53,879 nt of DNA from Gemmatimonadota bacterium (GTDB lineage Bacteria; Gemmatimonadota; Gemmatimonadetes; Gemmatimonadales; Gemmatimonadaceae), in contig PMEM01000060.1 in the NCBI GenBank assembly GCA_003155795.1, positions 79,066 through 132,944 on the forward strand, written 5' to 3'. This document shows, piece by piece, positions 50,200 to 53,879 of the stretch (the stretch's first letter is position 1; each line of letters opens with the position of its first letter). A program made the translations under genes and the position numbers. The notes beneath the pieces are model-generated. The model saw only the letters and a program-made list of their open reading frames with translations, ran no database searches and had not been told where the DNA came from.

Positions 50200-52203
50200 C
50201 TACTTGATCGCGCCTGCGCTCTTCAGGGCCTCTACACCACCGACAATCGGCAGTGTGAATGAACTTCCACTCAGATCAACAGTCAGTTCCGTTCCAGGCT
50301 TTGGCCACAGTGTGAACTCACGATCGCTGGACATGATCATGACGCCGATTCGCTTCCCGGCCGGGATGATCTCATCGTCGGGTTCGATATCGAATGTCAT
50401 GTTGTAGAACTTGCCCGGGACGAGCTTCTCGCCTGGAATTTCGGAGTCGTAATTCCCTCCGTGCGTGAGCGAACGGTAGTTCTGCGGATCGGCCCATCCG
50501 CGCGTGATCAGTCCTTCCTGCGCTGAAACGGCGATGTCAGTTGAGTCGAACGGAAGCTGGACCAGCCATACGGTGAGATTGGCCGCCGGCTTGCTTGATG
50601 CGAGTCGAAGCGTGATGCGCGACGTTCCGGAGAGATGAACGGTGTCGGTGAGCACACCCGTTGCGAAGAGCAATCTGTGTGGTGATTGCTCCGCTGTTGC
50701 GAGCGCGCTGCCGCTGAACGAAACGTCGTCGACAAGAGTCTGCTTGATCTGCGTTTTCTGCGGAGACGTGGTCAAGGTTCCTACCGAATTACCATCGCCC
50801 CTCGCGTACATGACGACCGGCGTCGAGCCGGGTACCGGGAATGATGCGTATGGTGTTGGTAGAGTGCGCGGTGGCCGCGGACCGCCACGACGAGGGCGTC
50901 GAGCTGCCATGCTATCCGCGGGCGGTCCGGCGGCAATGCGGGCTTCGATGGCCTTTGCTTCCGCGGCCTGCGCTGCTTCCTCGTGTACGATCCAGACTGG
51001 CGGAGCCTTCTCGACGCCGTTGTCGACACCGTACAGATAATGACTGAACCACTCGTTCACCATATCGGCGGGCGGATTGCCGCCGTGTCCACCCTGATGG
51101 AGATAGATGGATACCGGTTGCCCGTCGGCCTTCATCTTGTTGTAGATGCGAATGCTGTGCTCGGGAACAACGTTCCAGTCATTGAAGCCATGTGCGAGTA
51201 GCACAGCAGCCTTGATCCCGCCGACAAAATTCAGAAGATCGCGCTTGTTCCAGAATTCGTCGAAGTCGCCGGTTGCGCGATCGCGTGCGCCAGCCTGTGC
51301 AAACAGCCCATCGCGGTATGTCGCGTTGCAGTAGGCACGCGTTGCTGGATCACCGCTGTGGATGAAGTCATACAGGAAGTCGACGTCCTCACCCAACCAT
51401 CCGCCAGGATGACGCACCAATCCATTCGTGCGGTAATAGTGGTAGTACGACGTATTCGGCGACACGGGGATGACGACCTCAAGGCCCTTTACACCGGTAG
51501 TGGCCGCGGCGAGTGGCAGCGTACCGTTGTACGAAGTCCCGATCATGCCAACCTTGCCGGTTGACCATGTCGCGTACACCTGTTCGTTGCCTGTTTCAGT
51601 CGTGAATCCCTTCGCACGTCCGTTGAGCCAATCCACGACTGCTTTCGGCGCCATCCTTTCCGGAGTGTCACCTACCGTTGGACAGCCCTGCGACAGACCA
51701 GTGCCCGGCGCTTCCGAGTGCACGACAGCGAATCCGCGCGGCACCCATTCGTTGATGAGATCGCTCGAAATTCGCGGGTTCACTGCCTTGAACGGAATTT
51801 CTGGTTGATGCACGCGTTGAGGCGGTGTAGCTCCGACTTCCTGCTTCACATCCCACAGGTTTGCGCGAGGTCCGGATGTGCCTGAGAAGTAGGGACTGGA
51901 CTCGTAGACGACGGAGACCTTGAGGCCTTCGGTTTCGGTCTGGCGCTGTCGAGTCACGTCAACGTGCATGCGGTCCGGCTTTCCGTCGCCGTCGGTATCG
52001 AACCCGGTCTCGACCCAGAGCTCCTGGTGGATCCAGGCGGTCGAGTCCTGAAAGCCAGGTACGATCTGCGCCATCCCGTCCTTGAAGACCGGGACCGTCT
52101 TTTCCTGCGCCTTCGCGACATGAGTCGGCGTGATGCCGAGCAGGGCGATGCAGGCGACAGCGATAATGGCGCGAAAGCTGGTGTGTCTAGCTCGGTAGTG
52201 CAT
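50200..52203 (-). CDS. Xaa-Pro dipeptidyl-peptidase, S15 (CocE/NonD) family, exported
   Basis: 667 residues from ATG 52203 with GAGGAG eight bases upstream. Signal peptide MHYRARHTSFRAIIAVACIA, cut after AKA. Key motifs: IGTSYNGTLPLA (nucleophile Ser in GxSYNG), GFNDWNVVPEHS (Asp region) and HQGGHGGNPPADM (catalytic His). The C-terminal beta-jellyroll (STPVVMYARGDGNSVGTLTT...) is the PepX/cocaine-esterase domain. It removes X-Pro dipeptides from peptides in the periplasm. The gene is followed by MmcQ/YjbR. Confidence 0.92.
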   Translation of the reverse strand: MHYRARHTSFRAIIAVACIALLGITPTHVAKAQEKTVPVFKDGMAQIVPGFQDSTAWIHQELWVETGFDTDGDGKPDRMHVDVTRQRQTETEGLKVSVVYESSPYFSGTSGPRANLWDVKQEVGATPPQRVHQPEIPFKAVNPRISSDLINEWVPRGFAVVHSEAPGTGLSQGCPTVGDTPERMAPKAVVDWLNGRAKGFTTETGNEQVYATWSTGKVGMIGTSYNGTLPLAAATTGVKGLEVVIPVSPNTSYYHYYRTNGLVRHPGGWLGEDVDFLYDFIHSGDPATRAYCNATYRDGLFAQAGARDRATGDFDEFWNKRDLLNFVGGIKAAVLLAHGFNDWNVVPEHSIRIYNKMKADGQPVSIYLHQGGHGGNPPADMVNEWFSHYLYGVDNGVEKAPPVWIVHEEAAQAAEAKAIEARIAAGPPADSMAARRPRRGGPRPPRTLPTPYASFPVPGSTPVVMYARGDGNSVGTLTTSPQKTQIKQTLVDDVSFSGSALATAEQSPHRLLFATGVLTDTVHLSGTSRITLRLASSKPAANLTVWLVQLPFDSTDIAVSAQEGLITRGWADPQNYRSLTHGGNYDSEIPGEKLVPGKFYNMTFDIEPDDEIIPAGKRIGVMIMSSDREFTLWPKPGTELTVDLSGSSFTLPIVGGVEALKSAGAIK

Positions 52204-52381
52204 CCAGGTCACTCCTCTGGGTTCAAAATTCTGTAACTGGGGTGGATCAAGGCGCCGGCGCCGGCGTGGTCTGGGCGCCAGCCGCGGTTTCGTGAGCTTC
52301 CTACATTAACGGATAAAGTATCCAATCCGCTGCAATCTGGGGCTTCGTAACCCGGTCCCTCAACCAGGAATCCCTTTTTTC

Positions 52382-52930
52382 CTACTCCCGAGTCGCCTCG
52401 ACGGTTGTCCAATCCGGACATTTTGGGGGCGGAGCGATCGCTGGACGCGGGCCGGGCACTTCGGCGTGCATCACGGTGTCCGCTACGCCCATCAACTCAA
52501 CGTCGAAAATCAGCGTTGCCTTGGGCGGAATTGCCGGCGGACGGCCGAGTTCGCCGTACGCCAGCTGGTAGGGGATGATGAGCCTGCGCTGGCCGCCAAC
52601 GCGCATTCCCTCGAAGCCGGCATCCCAACCCGCAATCACGCGCCGCGCACCCTGCGGAAACGACAGCGGCGGTCGCGCTTTGCCATTCTGCATCGTGTCT
52701 CTGGACGAGTCGAATTTCTTCCCGTCCGTGAGCCAGCCTGTGTAGTTGACGTAGAAACACTTGCGAGGGGCAGCGACCGCGCCGGTTCCGTTAGTGATGT
52801 CGATATAGCGAAGCGAGAATGCTGTCTGCGTTGGGCCTGAAACCGGTGGGAGCGAATCCGGGAAGCGCATTCCGCGCGCGCACGCTGCAAGCGACACAAC
52901 TGCTGCGAGGGTGATCCAGCGGCGCTTCAT
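52382..52930 (-). CDS. FKBP-type peptidyl-prolyl isomerase, lipoprotein
   Basis: 182 residues from ATG 52930 with AGGA upstream. Leader MKRRWITLAAVVSLAAC is a lipobox (LAAC). The FKBP core reads CFYVNYTGWLTDGKKFDSSR, PLSFPQGARRVIAGWDAGFE (Trp of the active site), GMRVGGQRRLIIPYQLAYGE and LGRPPAIPPKATLIFDVELM. It helps proline isomerisation during periplasmic folding. All active-site residues are present. An upstream extension to 53083 is not protein-like. Confidence 0.92.
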   Translation of the reverse strand: MKRRWITLAAVVSLAACARGMRFPDSLPPVSGPTQTAFSLRYIDITNGTGAVAAPRKCFYVNYTGWLTDGKKFDSSRDTMQNGKARPPLSFPQGARRVIAGWDAGFEGMRVGGQRRLIIPYQLAYGELGRPPAIPPKATLIFDVELMGVADTVMHAEVPGPRPAIAPPPKCPDWTTVEATRE

Positions 52931-53041
52931 TGATCGTCCTGGGTTTAGGGGGACTATTCGGGACGGTGCGAGGCCGAGCCCGCCAATCTCCCGGAAATCT
53001 ACGCCGGACAGCTCGCCGATGGCGGCGATCCATACGCAGAA

Positions 53042-53073
53042 AATCCCCGCGTTCCAAAGAACGCGGGGATTTC
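53042..53073 (-). terminator. Perfect terminator hairpin after S10 peptidase (distal)
   Basis: AAATCCCCGCGTTC / GAACGCGGGGATTT, a 14-bp perfect stem with CAAA loop. T-rich flanks on both sides; on the minus strand it ends in TTTTCTG. It ends the S10 transcript, and could act both ways. Confidence 0.8.
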
Positions 53074-53083
53074 CTGTTTCCAC

Positions 53084-53120
53084 ATCCGCGCCGCTGACTG
53101 CACGTCAGCGGCGCGGATGT
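53084..53120 (-). terminator. Perfect hairpin after S10 peptidase (proximal)
   Basis: CATCCGCGCCGCTGAC / GTCAGCGGCGCGGATG, 16-bp perfect stem with a five-base loop, lying right after the stop codon of the S10 gene, 10 bp before the second hairpin. Very GC-rich, without a T-tract of its own. Confidence 0.7.
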
Positions 53121-53123
53121 TAC

Positions 53124-53879
53124 TTAATTCGCCGTGCCGCCGTGCTTGGTGGCCGCGATGAAGCTCGCGATGTCGGACTTCAACTGCTTCGCCGATGCCT
53201 GGTTGAGGTAGGCCATATGGCCGCTTTCGTAGTACTTGAACTCGACGCGATCGCTGTACGTCTTGTCGAAGCCCAGGTGATCGAAGCCGTACTCAGCGTT
53301 CGCGAACGGCGTCGCAGTATCGTAGTAGCCGGCGCCAACCATGACGTGAAGGTACGGATCCTTTGCCATGGCAGTCCGCAGTTCTTCGATCGTACCAGGG
53401 TATCCAGCGTAGCCGCCGGGGCCCCAGTCCCAGCGTCCGCTGTGGCCACCCATGTAGTATTGCAAATTGCTGGAGTAGCCGAGGTCGTCGTGTAGATAGT
53501 GCATGAAGGCGGACATGAATGCGCCGGTTGGTGCAACATCCGACGGGTCGTAATCCTGTCGCGTGCTTGACGCGTTTCCGTTGATGCCGATCATGCGGCT
53601 GTCGTAGCGGCCGAGCGTCTCGCGCTGATCGCGCAGCAGCTCTGTACGGAAGGTGCCGGCGTCGATGCGAAGATTGGTATTCAGCACGAACTGTTCTGAC
53701 ACTCCAGCGAGTCGCGCAACCTGCTTCGCAACGGCGCTGCGTTCGGCCGCTGTCAACTTGTTGCCCTTGGCGAGTGCTGTCATGTAAGGACCGAACGCGT
53801 AGTCGCGCGATTGCTGCACCACTTGTTGCAGGGTCTGACTCTGCAGATCCGCGGGGAGCCTCTTGTGGTACCACGCCGT
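53124..53879 (-). CDS. S10 serine carboxypeptidase family, C-terminal part, cut by window edge
   Basis: About 251 residues visible, reading from the right edge (TAWYHKRLPADLQSQTLQQV...). The catalytic Asp is in GAGYYDTATPF and the His in ESGHMAYL; the nucleophile serine lies beyond the edge. This layout is the secreted bacterial S10 carboxypeptidase found in Gemmatimonadota and Acidobacteriota. Ends KHGGTAN, followed by two hairpins. Confidence 0.88.
   Translation of the reverse strand, partial: TAWYHKRLPADLQSQTLQQVVQQSRDYAFGPYMTALAKGNKLTAAERSAVAKQVARLAGVSEQFVLNTNLRIDAGTFRTELLRDQRETLGRYDSRMIGINGNASSTRQDYDPSDVAPTGAFMSAFMHYLHDDLGYSSNLQYYMGGHSGRWDWGPGGYAGYPGTIEELRTAMAKDPYLHVMVGAGYYDTATPFANAEYGFDHLGFDKTYSDRVEFKYYESGHMAYLNQASAKQLKSDIASFIAATKHGGTAN

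Overview
The window looks like a chromosomal segment of a Gemmatimonadota-type bacterium. This is inferred from gene content: a BTAD/TPR signalling protein, a large SusC/CirA-type TonB receptor, DUF5117/DUF5118-type zinc metalloprotease, S15 Xaa-Pro dipeptidyl-peptidase and S10 carboxypeptidase, a plant-type FabI, many lipoproteins, and moderate-to-high GC. It is Gram-negative, since TonB receptor, lipoproteins and a cyclic glucan synthase are present. No 16S rRNA or single marker fixes the taxon.

Layout. 1-7.2 kb is loose and partly degraded: a cut-off TumE-like toxin, a decayed phosphoheptose isomerase, a PEP-CTERM protein, the BTAD/TPR protein and two small membrane proteins, ending at tRNA-Phe with its terminator. 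7.4-12.1 kb holds a CGNR-type regulator divergent from a DMT exporter across a perfect palindrome, then the TonB receptor. 12.2-20.7 kb holds a lipoprotein, a ferritin-like DUF2383 protein, an aldehyde dehydrogenase, a two-DTG aspartyl protease, a cytochrome b / molybdopterin oxidoreductase pair and a tandem HD-GYP protein. 20.8-29.1 kb is one giant gene, a cyclic beta-1,2-glucan synthase. 29.1-42 kb is housekeeping and redox: FAD-Rieske oxidoreductase, DUF3006 and ComEC-like hydrolase, kynurenine formamidase, transketolase, ring-cleaving dioxygenase, MATE, BrkB, MBL hydrolase, DoxX, DEAD-box helicase. 42-53.9 kb holds the metalloprotease, FabI, a 2'-5' RNA ligase-like protein, a MazEF module, secreted hydrolases and peptidases and an FKBP.

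The genes are mostly single or in pairs; clear coupled pairs are cytochrome b/oxidoreductase, MazE/MazF, transketolase/formamidase and DoxX/MBL. The exported peptidases, the TonB receptor and the glucan synthase suggest a periplasm-rich heterotroph living on peptides.

Three patterns cut across genes. (1) At least nine genes have a -10-like hexamer 5-7 nt before the start codon and no Shine-Dalgarno, which suggests leaderless transcripts. (2) A small palindromic repeat family (GTCATTCCCGC...GCGGGAATCCAT) recurs, twice as a ~91-98 bp MITE-like pair, and one copy supplies the start codon of the metalloprotease. (3) A short hydrophilic-protein gene with a near-perfect ribosome binding site lies between the dioxygenase and MATE genes. 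I found no clear complete novel defence or biosynthetic system; no CRISPR, prophage or IS element was seen.
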